A DNA stretch of 5,315 bases from Muribaculaceae bacterium (lineage in GTDB: Bacteria > Bacteroidota > Bacteroidia > Bacteroidales > Muribaculaceae): assembly GCA_009775535.1 (NCBI GenBank), contig VSPW01000139.1, forward strand, positions 1 to 5,315. The letters run 5' to 3'. The position numbers were made by a program, and so were the translations under genes. Below the pieces are notes generated by a model. That model was given only the letters and a program-made list of their open reading frames with translations, searched no databases and was not told where the DNA came from. This document shows, piece by piece, positions 1 through 5,315 of the stretch (position 1 is the stretch's first letter; each line of letters starts with the position of its first letter).

Positions 1-143
1 ATCATATACATATTCTAAGAATTCTTATGAAATCCTATTATAAAAAGCCAGCCTTACAATAAAGGCACACATATATCAAAAACCACAGCCCTGCATCCGT
101 TTTTTGATGTGATTTAGCTAAAAAGCATATGTTATGCGGGATT
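1..143. other. AT-rich intergenic region, no gene recognised
   Basis: This stretch is AT-rich, unlike the GC-richer genes that follow, and stop codons close every frame quickly on both strands. One + frame is open from the left edge to a TAA at 60-62, but its composition is not that of the neighbouring coding sequence, so it is probably not the tail of a gene. The region holds several short symmetric elements: an inverted repeat at 75-108, a perfect 10-base palindrome (TTTAGCTAAA) at 113-122 and a small hairpin at 125-137. It most likely combines the 3' end of whatever lies to the left with the upstream part of the rsmA promoter region. Confidence 0.6.
75..108. repeat. AT-rich inverted repeat, possible bidirectional terminator
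   Basis: ATCAAAAAC at 75-83 pairs with GTTTTTTGAT at 99-108, giving nine Watson-Crick pairs with one bulged T and a 15-base loop. The outer bases 73-74 and 109-110 can extend it by one A-T and one G-T pair. The run of T lies inside the 3' arm rather than after a GC-rich stem, so this is not a textbook intrinsic terminator. It could be a weak terminator for a gene to the left, or a protein-binding inverted repeat. The symmetry is plain in the sequence; the role is inferred. Confidence 0.35.
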
Positions 144-146
144 TTT
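120..146 (+). terminator. Small hairpin flanked by A5 and T5, weak terminator candidate
   Basis: Five A (120-124) precede a perfect 5-bp stem, GCATA (125-129) with TATGC (133-137) around a three-base loop TGT. GGGA and five T (142-146) follow. The order A-tract, stem, T-tract resembles an intrinsic terminator reading left to right. However, the stem is short and has only two G-C pairs, and four bases separate it from the T run. The T run also overlaps the proposed -33 element of the rsmA promoter, so the symmetry may instead be an operator or chance. Confidence 0.25.
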
Positions 147-174
147 CATTAACTTTGCATAGACAATAATTTTT
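144..174 (+). promoter_or_regulatory. Bacteroidota-type promoter for the rsmA operon
   Basis: The primary sigma factor of Bacteroides recognises a -7 box TAnnTTTG, usually with a TTTG-like -33 element 19-21 bases upstream. TAATTTTG at 167-174 matches the -7 box perfectly, and TTTC at 144-147 matches three of four -33 bases at a 19-base spacing. Transcription would then start near 178-182, leaving a leader of about 60 bases before the rsmA ATG at 242. A second perfect -7 match, TAACTTTG at 150-157, lies 17 bases upstream but has no clear -33 partner. The motif match is seen directly; promoter activity is inferred. Confidence 0.6.
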
Positions 175-186
175 GCAACAACGATG

Positions 187-201
187 CCGCGCTGTACGCG
201 G
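187..201 (+). other. GC-rich leader hairpin before rsmA
   Basis: CCGCG (187-191) and CGCGG (197-201) form a perfect 5-bp stem around the loop CTGTA. This begins a GC-rich patch (about 186-234) that contrasts sharply with the AT-rich DNA on its left. GGAC (200-203) can alternatively pair with GTCC (214-217), sharing bases with the first stem, so two exclusive folds can be drawn. It would lie just inside the predicted mRNA leader. At about 60 bases this leader is much too short for an M-box Mg2+ riboswitch, and no known riboswitch class was recognised. A regulatory role is speculative. Confidence 0.3.
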
Positions 202-241
202 ACGCCCAGCCCCGTCCGTGGTGTGGCCCCAAACAATAGAA

Positions 242-1042
242 ATGATAAAAGTCAGACCAAAAAAGGCTCTCGGACAGCATTTCCTTACCGATCTTTCGGT
301 TGCTGAGCGCATAGCGGCCACACTTGACGATTTCCGCGGGATGCCTGTCCTGGAAATAGGACCGGGCATGGGAGTATTAACCCAGTTCCTCATCGAACGG
401 GGGCACGACCTTACAGTCGTGGAGCTTGACTCCGAGTCGGTCGAATACCTCCGGCACGAATTCCCGGCCCTGGAAGGCCGGATAATAGAGGCGGATTTCC
501 TTAAGATGGATATCAAGGAGCTATACCCCGACGGCACAAAATTCTGCGTAATAGGCAACTACCCTTACAATATTTCAAGCCAGATATTCTTCAAGATACT
601 TGATTACCGCGACCAGGTGCAATGCTGTTCCGGAATGCTGCAACGTGAAGTGGCGGAACGCCTAACGGCCGCGCCGGGCACTAAGTCACGCGGGATACTC
701 AGCGTGCTGCTTGAAGCCTGGTACGACAGGCAGTACCTGTTCACTGTCGGCGAGCACGTGTTCAACCCTCCCCCAAAGGTGAAATCCGGCGTAATAAAGA
801 TGGTGCGCAACGGGGCTACAGACATCGGATGCGACCCTTCACTGTTCAAGACTGTGGTGAAGACATCGTTCGGGCAACGCCGCAAGACCCTGCGCAATTC
901 CATGCGCCCATTGTTGCCCCCGTCAACCCAATTTCCCGAGAGCCATGGACAGCTACTGTCCATGCGGCCAGAACAACTGAGTGTAGAACAATTCGTTGAC
1001 CTTACCGACATGGTCAGCTCAATACGCAAACGGGAACAATGA
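242..1042 (+). CDS. rsmA: 16S rRNA (adenine1518-N6/adenine1519-N6)-dimethyltransferase RsmA (KsgA)
   Basis: RsmA uses S-adenosylmethionine to dimethylate two adjacent adenines in the 3'-terminal helix 45 of 16S rRNA, a late step and checkpoint of 30S subunit assembly in the cytoplasm. The 266-residue product has the family motifs in order: GQHFL (11-15), SAM motif I EIGPGMGVLT (38-47), acidic ELD (61-63, ribose binding), EADF (83-86), the catalytic motif IV as NYPYNIS (106-112; most relatives have NLPY), FNPPPKVKSGVI (174-185) and FGQRRKTLRN (210-219) in the rRNA-binding C-terminal domain. The frame is open upstream to a TTG at 173 and GTGs at 218 and 221. I chose the ATG at 242 because the family begins a few residues before KKALGQHFL and because the TTG overlaps the predicted -7 box. 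It is the first gene of the operon, and its TGA overlaps the mgtE ATG. Length is normal and no defect is seen. Confidence 0.97.
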   Translation: MIKVRPKKALGQHFLTDLSVAERIAATLDDFRGMPVLEIGPGMGVLTQFLIERGHDLTVVELDSESVEYLRHEFPALEGRIIEADFLKMDIKELYPDGTKFCVIGNYPYNISSQIFFKILDYRDQVQCCSGMLQREVAERLTAAPGTKSRGILSVLLEAWYDRQYLFTVGEHVFNPPPKVKSGVIKMVRNGATDIGCDPSLFKTVVKTSFGQRRKTLRNSMRPLLPPSTQFPESHGQLLSMRPEQLSVEQFVDLTDMVSSIRKREQ

Positions 1043-2397
1043 AAGAATACACCCCCGAATATCTCGGACACATCCGCAACATAATACAGCAAGGCGATGT
1101 GGAACTCGCCCGCAAGGAACTGTCCGAGCTACACCCTGCCGACATAGCCGAGCTCTACCAGGAACTGGAGCTGGATGAGGCCGAATTCCTGTTCAAGCTC
1201 CTCGACGAGGACACCGCAGCCGATGTCCTTATGGAACTTGACGAGGATGACCGGCTCAAGCTGCTCAACGACATGCCTGCCGAGGAGATCGCCAAACAGA
1301 TCGACCACCTCGACACAGACGACGCCGTCGACATCATCCAGCAGCTCGACGAGGAAGAGCGCGACGAGATCCTGGCCCATATCGACGATGTGGAGCAGGC
1401 CGGAGACATCATCGACCTGCTTAAATATGATGAGGACACCGCCGGCGGCCTCATGGGCACAGAAATGATCGTAGTGAACGAGAACTGGAGCATGCCAGAA
1501 TGCATCAAGCAAATGCGGATGCAGGCAGAGGACATGGACGAGATATACTATGTATACGTAGTTGACGACGACTATAAACTACGCGGCGTATTCCCGTTGA
1601 AAAAGATGATAACCCACCCTTCGGTATCTAAGATAAAACACGTGATGGAAGTCGACCCGGTAAGCGTCAAGGCCGACACTCCTATCGACGAGGTTGCGCT
1701 CGACTTTGAAAAATACGACCTTGTGGCAATGCCTGTTGTAGACTCCATCGGGCGGCTGCTCGGACGCATAACAGTCGACGATGTAATGGACCAGGTGAGA
1801 GAATCGAGCGAACGCGACTATCAGCTGGCATCAGGCCTCTCATCCGATGTGGAAAGCAACGACTCATTGCTAAAGCAGACACGGTCCAGGCTGCCATGGC
1901 TTCTGATAGGCGTTATCGGCGGGATCGGCAACTCCCTAATCCTCGGGAACTTTGAAACAGGATTCGCCACAAACCCCGCGATGGCGCTTTTCATACCGCT
2001 TATCGGCGGCACTGGCGGAAATGTCGGCATCCAGTCATCGGCCATAGTCGTACAAGGACTCGCAAACGGCTCTCTTGACATCAAAAGCTCTGCACGGCAG
2101 ATAATGAAAGAAGTCGGTGTCGGCCTGCTGAACGCCCTGACAATATCGCTGCTGGTATTCATGTACAACTGCTTTTCCCTCGGCCCTAACCAGGTAACGA
2201 CCCTAGCCGTATCATTCTCACTGTTCGCCGTGGTGATATTCGCATCAATATTCGGCACATTTGTCCCACTGACACTGGAACGGTTCAAGATTGACCCCGC
2301 ACTTGCCACAGGGCCATTCATTTCGATAACAAACGACATAATCGGCATGGTGATATACATGACCATATCATCAACCCTGATTAACATGCTGCAATAA
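1039..2397 (+). CDS. mgtE: Magnesium transporter/channel MgtE
   Basis: MgtE is a homodimeric inner-membrane Mg2+ channel whose cytoplasmic domains sense Mg2+ and close the pore when Mg2+ is plentiful. The 452-residue product has the full layout. An acidic helical N domain (about 5-130) carries repeated helix units and ends at DEDTAGGLM (131-139), echoing DEDTAADVL (57-65). Two CBS domains follow (about 140-200 and 203-258), then a linking plug helix (about 260-284) and five membrane segments (about 285-303, 311-340, 359-379, 386-410, 424-449). PLIGGTGGNVGIQSS (320-334) and the last-helix ITNDIIG (430-436) are pore signatures; D433 appears to correspond to the pore-lining Mg2+-binding Asp432 of Thermus thermophilus MgtE. 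Its ATG overlaps the rsmA stop by four bases (ATGA), suggesting coupled translation. No Mg2+ riboswitch precedes it, so any control by Mg2+ is probably through the protein's own gating. Confidence 0.96.
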   Translation: MKEYTPEYLGHIRNIIQQGDVELARKELSELHPADIAELYQELELDEAEFLFKLLDEDTAADVLMELDEDDRLKLLNDMPAEEIAKQIDHLDTDDAVDIIQQLDEEERDEILAHIDDVEQAGDIIDLLKYDEDTAGGLMGTEMIVVNENWSMPECIKQMRMQAEDMDEIYYVYVVDDDYKLRGVFPLKKMITHPSVSKIKHVMEVDPVSVKADTPIDEVALDFEKYDLVAMPVVDSIGRLLGRITVDDVMDQVRESSERDYQLASGLSSDVESNDSLLKQTRSRLPWLLIGVIGGIGNSLILGNFETGFATNPAMALFIPLIGGTGGNVGIQSSAIVVQGLANGSLDIKSSARQIMKEVGVGLLNALTISLLVFMYNCFSLGPNQVTTLAVSFSLFAVVIFASIFGTFVPLTLERFKIDPALATGPFISITNDIIGMVIYMTISSTLINMLQ

Positions 2398-2432
2398 TCT
2401 AGGAAAACCAACAAACCCTCATATAAAAAGAC
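2398..2432 (+). other. Short mgtE-pgi spacer without Shine-Dalgarno
   Basis: This 35-base spacer is A-rich just before the pgi ATG (ATAAAAAGAC) and has no GGAGG-like site, as is usual in Bacteroidota, where A-rich leaders often replace Shine-Dalgarno pairing. No TAnnTTTG box and no hairpin with a T tract is visible, so transcription probably reads through from mgtE into pgi. Confidence 0.5.
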
Positions 2433-3770
2433 ATGAAACACATCGAAGTAAACATCAAGCATGCACTCGGCAATATCGGCCGTGAGCAAATTGAAGCCCT
2501 CCTGCCAGAAGTGGCTGACGGACTGTCAAAACTCCATAACGGCACAGGCCTGGGCAACGACTATATCGGATGGCTCGACCTACCGTCGCGCATCGATTCC
2601 GGACTGCTTGCCGACCTTAAATCATCAGCAGAGACACTCCGCGCAAACTGCGACACAGTAGTAGCCATCGGCATCGGAGGCAGCTACCTGGGGGCAAAAG
2701 CCGTAATTGAAGCCCTGAACAATTCTTTCGACGCCTACATCAGCTCGTCTGAAGCCCCAAAAGTCCTGTTCGCCGGACAGAATATCGGAGAGGACTATCT
2801 TTACGAACTACAGCAGTATCTGGCCGACAAACGCTTCGGCATAATCGTCATATCAAAATCAGGCACCACCACCGAACCTGCAATCGCATTCCGCCTCCTT
2901 AAGGAACAACTTGAAAGGCAGATGGGAAAAGCAGAGGCTTCAAAGCGCATAGTTGCCATCACCGACGCAAAACGCGGCGCCCTTCGCCAGCTGGCCACAG
3001 AGGAAGGATACAAGACATTCGTCATTGAGGACAGCGTAGGCGGACGTTTCTCGGTACTGACACCAGTAGGCCTACTGCCTATCGCAGTAGCCGGATACGA
3101 CATCGAGGCCCTCGTTAACGGCGCACGCGAAATGCAGAAAGCAACCCTCGAGCCAAACCTCGAGAACCCATCAGCACTATATGCCGCAACGCGAAACGCA
3201 CTCTACCGCGCAGGCAAGAAGACAGAGATCCTGGTAAACTACAACCCCAAGCTCCACTTCTTCGGGGAATGGTGGAAACAGCTGTATGGCGAAAGCGAAG
3301 GCAAAGACCATAAAGGCATATTCCCTGCAGCCGTCGACAACTCCACAGACCTACACTCCATGGGACAATGGATACAGGACGGAGAGCGCACAATCTTCGA
3401 GACCGTGATATCTGTGGACAGCACACGCCACAGCGTAATCATACCGGCCGACGACGACAACCTGGACGGGCTTAACTACATAGCCGGCAAGCATGTGGAC
3501 CAGGTGAACAAGATGGCCGAACTAGGCACACGCATCGCCCATGTGGACGGAGGAGTGCCTAACATGAGAATCACAATACCCGCCCTCGAAGAAAGATACC
3601 TGGGACAGCTCATCTACTTCTTTGAAAAGGCATGCGGAATAAGCGGCTACTTGCTTGGGGTCAACCCGTTCAACCAGCCCGGTGTGGAGGACTACAAACG
3701 TAACATGTTCGCCCTCCTTGAAAAACCAGGCTACGAGCAGGATACAGAAGCCATCAAGGCACGCATATGA
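2433..3770 (+). CDS. pgi: Glucose-6-phosphate isomerase
   Basis: Pgi reversibly converts glucose 6-phosphate to fructose 6-phosphate in the cytoplasm, serving glycolysis, gluconeogenesis and the supply of fructose 6-phosphate for amino sugars. The 445-residue product is of the short bacterial type, not the ~550-residue E. coli/animal type. Seen in order: GIGGSYLGA (80-88) and SKSGTTTEP (141-149), which bind the sugar phosphate; DSVGGRFSVLTPVG (200-213), a full match to the first family signature; YGESEGK (285-291) with the probable catalytic Glu287; H308, the likely ring-opening histidine; and GYLLGVNPFNQPGVEDYK (405-422), a full match to the second signature, with the active-site Lys422. The gene is complete. 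Its stop overlaps the start of murI by four bases, so the two are probably co-translated. Confidence 0.97.
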   Translation: MKHIEVNIKHALGNIGREQIEALLPEVADGLSKLHNGTGLGNDYIGWLDLPSRIDSGLLADLKSSAETLRANCDTVVAIGIGGSYLGAKAVIEALNNSFDAYISSSEAPKVLFAGQNIGEDYLYELQQYLADKRFGIIVISKSGTTTEPAIAFRLLKEQLERQMGKAEASKRIVAITDAKRGALRQLATEEGYKTFVIEDSVGGRFSVLTPVGLLPIAVAGYDIEALVNGAREMQKATLEPNLENPSALYAATRNALYRAGKKTEILVNYNPKLHFFGEWWKQLYGESEGKDHKGIFPAAVDNSTDLHSMGQWIQDGERTIFETVISVDSTRHSVIIPADDDNLDGLNYIAGKHVDQVNKMAELGTRIAHVDGGVPNMRITIPALEERYLGQLIYFFEKACGISGYLLGVNPFNQPGVEDYKRNMFALLEKPGYEQDTEAIKARI

Positions 3771-4600
3771 CCCACCGACCGCAGACAGGCCCAATAGGCG
3801 TATTCGATTCCGGATACGGAGGCCTGACAATATTGCGCGATGTACGGCGACTGTTGCCCGGGTACGATTACATGTACCTGGGCGACAATGCCCGTGCACC
3901 ATACGGCACACGCTCTTTCGATGTCGTATACCGCTTCACGCTCGAAGCCGTCAAATACCTGTTCGGGCAGGGATGCCCGCTCGTGATACTGGCCTGCAAC
4001 ACAGCTTCGGCAAAAGCGTTGCGCACCATACAGCAATGCGACCTGGAAAAGCTAGATCCCACCAGGCGCGTGCTCGGTGTGATACGGCCTACAGTAGAAG
4101 CCCTGGGCACACACACCCTAAACGGGCATATAGGCATACTAGGTACGCCGGGCACCATAAACTCACGCTCATATGACATTGAGATAGCCAAACTGTGGCC
4201 TGAATTCACAGCCAGCACACACGCATGCCCCATGTGGGTCCCGCTGGTCGAGAACGGGGAAGCATCTAGCCCCGGGGCAGACTACTTTGTAAGGCAAGAG
4301 ACAAGCGCATTGTTCCGTACCGATCCTGATATAGACACCGTAGTACTGGCATGCACCCACTACCCCCTGCTGCTGGACAAGATACGTGAAAACGTGCCCA
4401 AGTCTGCCAAAATACTCACCCAAGGCGAGATCGTGGCATCAAGCCTGTTTGGATACCTGGACCGCCATCCTGAAATGGAATCAAGGCTTACCCGCAACGC
4501 CACCACCCAGTTCCTGACAAGCGAACACCCCGACAAATTTTCGGCTGCCGCCACGATATTCCTCGGCCACGACATAAGCGCCAGCCACGTGGAATACTGA
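3767..4600 (+). CDS. murI: Glutamate racemase
   Basis: MurI interconverts L- and D-glutamate without a cofactor, supplying D-glutamate for the second residue of the peptidoglycan stem peptide in the cytoplasm. The 277-residue product has the Asp/Glu racemase features: IGVFDSGYGGLTI (10-22) with the substrate-binding D14-S15, YLGDNARAPYG (37-47), the first catalytic cysteine C77 in ACNTASA (76-82), VPLVENGE (158-165) and the second catalytic cysteine C196 in ACTHYP (195-200). The ATG lies inside the pgi 3' end (ATGA overlap), and the conserved core begins nine residues later, which supports this start. It is the last gene of the operon. Its TGA forms part of a hairpin shared with the convergent gene on the other strand. 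Confidence 0.96.
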   Translation: MTHRPQTGPIGVFDSGYGGLTILRDVRRLLPGYDYMYLGDNARAPYGTRSFDVVYRFTLEAVKYLFGQGCPLVILACNTASAKALRTIQQCDLEKLDPTRRVLGVIRPTVEALGTHTLNGHIGILGTPGTINSRSYDIEIAKLWPEFTASTHACPMWVPLVENGEASSPGADYFVRQETSALFRTDPDIDTVVLACTHYPLLLDKIRENVPKSAKILTQGEIVASSLFGYLDRHPEMESRLTRNATTQFLTSEHPDKFSAAATIFLGHDISASHVEY

Positions 4601-4616
4601 CCGTGCTTCCGGTCAG
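4597..4616. terminator. Shared hairpin between convergent murI and OMP genes
   Basis: CTGACCG (4597-4603) and CGGTCAG (4610-4616) are perfect inverted repeats forming a 7-bp stem with five G-C pairs around the loop TGCTTC. The murI stop codon (4598-4600) is in the left arm, and the stop of the minus-strand gene (4613-4615) is in the right arm. Any RNA from either strand can fold this way. Neither side is followed by a T tract, so it is not a classical intrinsic terminator. It may stop or stabilise both 3' ends, but that is inferred from position. Confidence 0.5.
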
Positions 4617-5315
4617 AAAGGATACCCTATAGCAAGATGGAACGCCAAGGAGTTTTTGAATGACGTCATGTTGTAATACCCGCTGCGGCCAGTATCATAC
4701 GGCGCATGTATGCCTATACCCAGGTCGGCACGTACCACCAGCATCCCTATGTCAAAACGCAGACCTGCTCCTGTGCCCAAAGCCAGCTCACGCAGGAATG
4801 ATGACGCCTTAAGAGTACCTCCCGGACGCTGCGGATCGTCCTTTAGCAGCCATACATTCCCCGCATCCATAAACACCGCCCCGTGAAGCGGTCCGAGTAT
4901 CGGAAACCGGTATTCGATATTGGCCTCAAACTTGAATGTACCCGTCTGGTCGAAATAATCGTTGGCCGATTTTCCTGGAGTATGGTAGCTACCAGGGCCC
5001 AGCGACCTTACGGTAAAAGCCCTCACCGAATTTGCCCCGCCGCAGTAGAACTGCTCGGAATACGGCACCTGCGAAGAGTTTCCGTAAGCATGCGCAGCAC
5101 CGACCATCACCCTCGACATCAGCCAATGGCTGCCGCCAAGACGCCGGCCGTAGACCACCTGCGCCGTACCCTTTATGAACTGTGAAAACGGATTGCCGAA
5201 AAGCTCCTTCTCCCCTTTCTTTCCGCAAGCCTCCCACAAAGCCCAGAAAACATTACCGGCCTCGGTTACCGTAGCCTGTATGTTTATAGTATTATTGCGG
5301 TTCATAGCCCTATCG
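4613..5315 (-). CDS. Omp85-family (BamA/TamA-like) outer-membrane barrel protein, C-terminal part
   Basis: Omp85 proteins consist of periplasmic POTRA domains followed by a 16-stranded outer-membrane barrel that inserts or exports other proteins. Only about 234 C-terminal residues are present: the frame stays open through the right edge (GAT AGG GCT before the ATG at 5303-5305), so that ATG is probably an internal methionine, not the start. Counting from it, GGANSVRAF (89-97) corresponds to the loop-6 VRGF motif of BamA, followed by SLGPGSY (101-107). Then come FKFEANIEYRFPI (124-136), AVFMDAGNVW (143-152) and RFDIGMLVVRADLGIGI (183-199), typical alternating strands, and a terminal GYPF ending in the phenylalanine used by barrel-assembly machinery. 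It converges on murI with a 12-base gap. Bacteroidota carry several such proteins (BamA, TamL and others), and without the POTRA or signal region I cannot tell which this is. Confidence 0.88.
   Translation of the reverse strand, partial: DRAMNRNNTINIQATVTEAGNVFWALWEACGKKGEKELFGNPFSQFIKGTAQVVYGRRLGGSHWLMSRVMVGAAHAYGNSSQVPYSEQFYCGGANSVRAFTVRSLGPGSYHTPGKSANDYFDQTGTFKFEANIEYRFPILGPLHGAVFMDAGNVWLLKDDPQRPGGTLKASSFLRELALGTGAGLRFDIGMLVVRADLGIGIHAPYDTGRSGYYNMTSFKNSLAFHLAIGYPF

Noticed and set aside
3..62. Frame open from the left edge to TAA at 60-62, possible tail of an upstream gene
   Set aside because: Only 19 codons, very AT-rich and unlike the codon use of the genes in this window. It could be chance, and the window gives no way to decide.
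173..241. N-terminal extension of rsmA from TTG 173 or GTG 218/221
   Set aside because: RsmA proteins begin only a few residues before KKALGQHFL. The extension is rich in Arg, Pro and Cys with no family match, and the TTG overlaps the predicted -7 promoter box, so it would not be in the mRNA.
186..241. Mg2+ riboswitch (M-box or mgtA-type leader) controlling mgtE
   Set aside because: The predicted leader is only about 60 bases and precedes rsmA, not mgtE. M-box elements are far longer, and mgtE itself has no untranslated leader because it overlaps rsmA.
184..306. Possible 40-residue leader peptide starting at ATG 184 and overlapping rsmA in another frame
   Set aside because: Most of its length is a frame shadow of rsmA or the GC-rich leader. 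It has no recognisable peptide feature and no attenuator-type run of a single amino acid.
1129..1535. Two long open frames on the minus strand across the mgtE N-terminal domain
   Set aside because: They mirror the acidic, GAC/GAG-rich coding of the MgtE N domain. Their translations are low-complexity (runs of Ser, or Val/Leu/Asp) with no family resemblance, while the + frame is a clear MgtE.
3655..4176. 173-codon + strand frame spanning the pgi/murI junction
   Set aside because: It overlaps two certain genes in a different frame, is Arg/His/Thr-rich and matches no known family. It is a shadow of pgi and murI.

Overview
This window looks like ordinary core chromosome from a member of the Bacteroidota, most likely the order Bacteroidales; a Muribaculaceae-like gut lineage is possible but is only a guess. 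The reasons are Bacteroidota-type proteins (RsmA with NYPYNIS in place of the usual NLPY motif, a short ~445-residue Pgi, and an Omp85 barrel with GGANSVRAF and LGPGSY), two perfect copies of the TAnnTTTG -7 promoter element upstream of the first gene, and A-rich gene starts without Shine-Dalgarno sequences. No phage, insertion sequence, CRISPR array, tRNA or rRNA is visible.

Layout. Positions 1-241 are an AT-rich intergenic region with no convincing gene. It holds a long AT inverted repeat, a short hairpin flanked by A5 and T5, a good Bacteroidota promoter candidate and a short GC-rich leader. From 242 to 4600, four genes lie head to tail on the + strand: rsmA (ksgA; 16S rRNA dimethyladenosine transferase), mgtE (Mg2+ channel/transporter), pgi (glucose-6-phosphate isomerase) and murI (glutamate racemase). 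rsmA/mgtE and pgi/murI each overlap by the four bases ATGA, and mgtE and pgi are 35 bases apart, so one transcript is likely. From 4613 to the right edge, on the - strand, is the C-terminal part of an Omp85-family (BamA/TamA-like) outer-membrane beta-barrel protein. Its N-terminus lies beyond the window.

How they work together. The four operon genes are unrelated housekeeping functions: ribosome maturation, Mg2+ supply, hexose-phosphate metabolism and D-glutamate for peptidoglycan. A link to growth is plausible but inferred. The most distinctive feature is the convergent murI/OMP junction. The two stop codons are 12 bases apart and sit on opposite arms of one perfect 7-bp hairpin, which could serve as a shared 3' end for both transcripts.

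I found no previously undescribed multi-gene system here. The observations worth checking are mostly regulatory and architectural.
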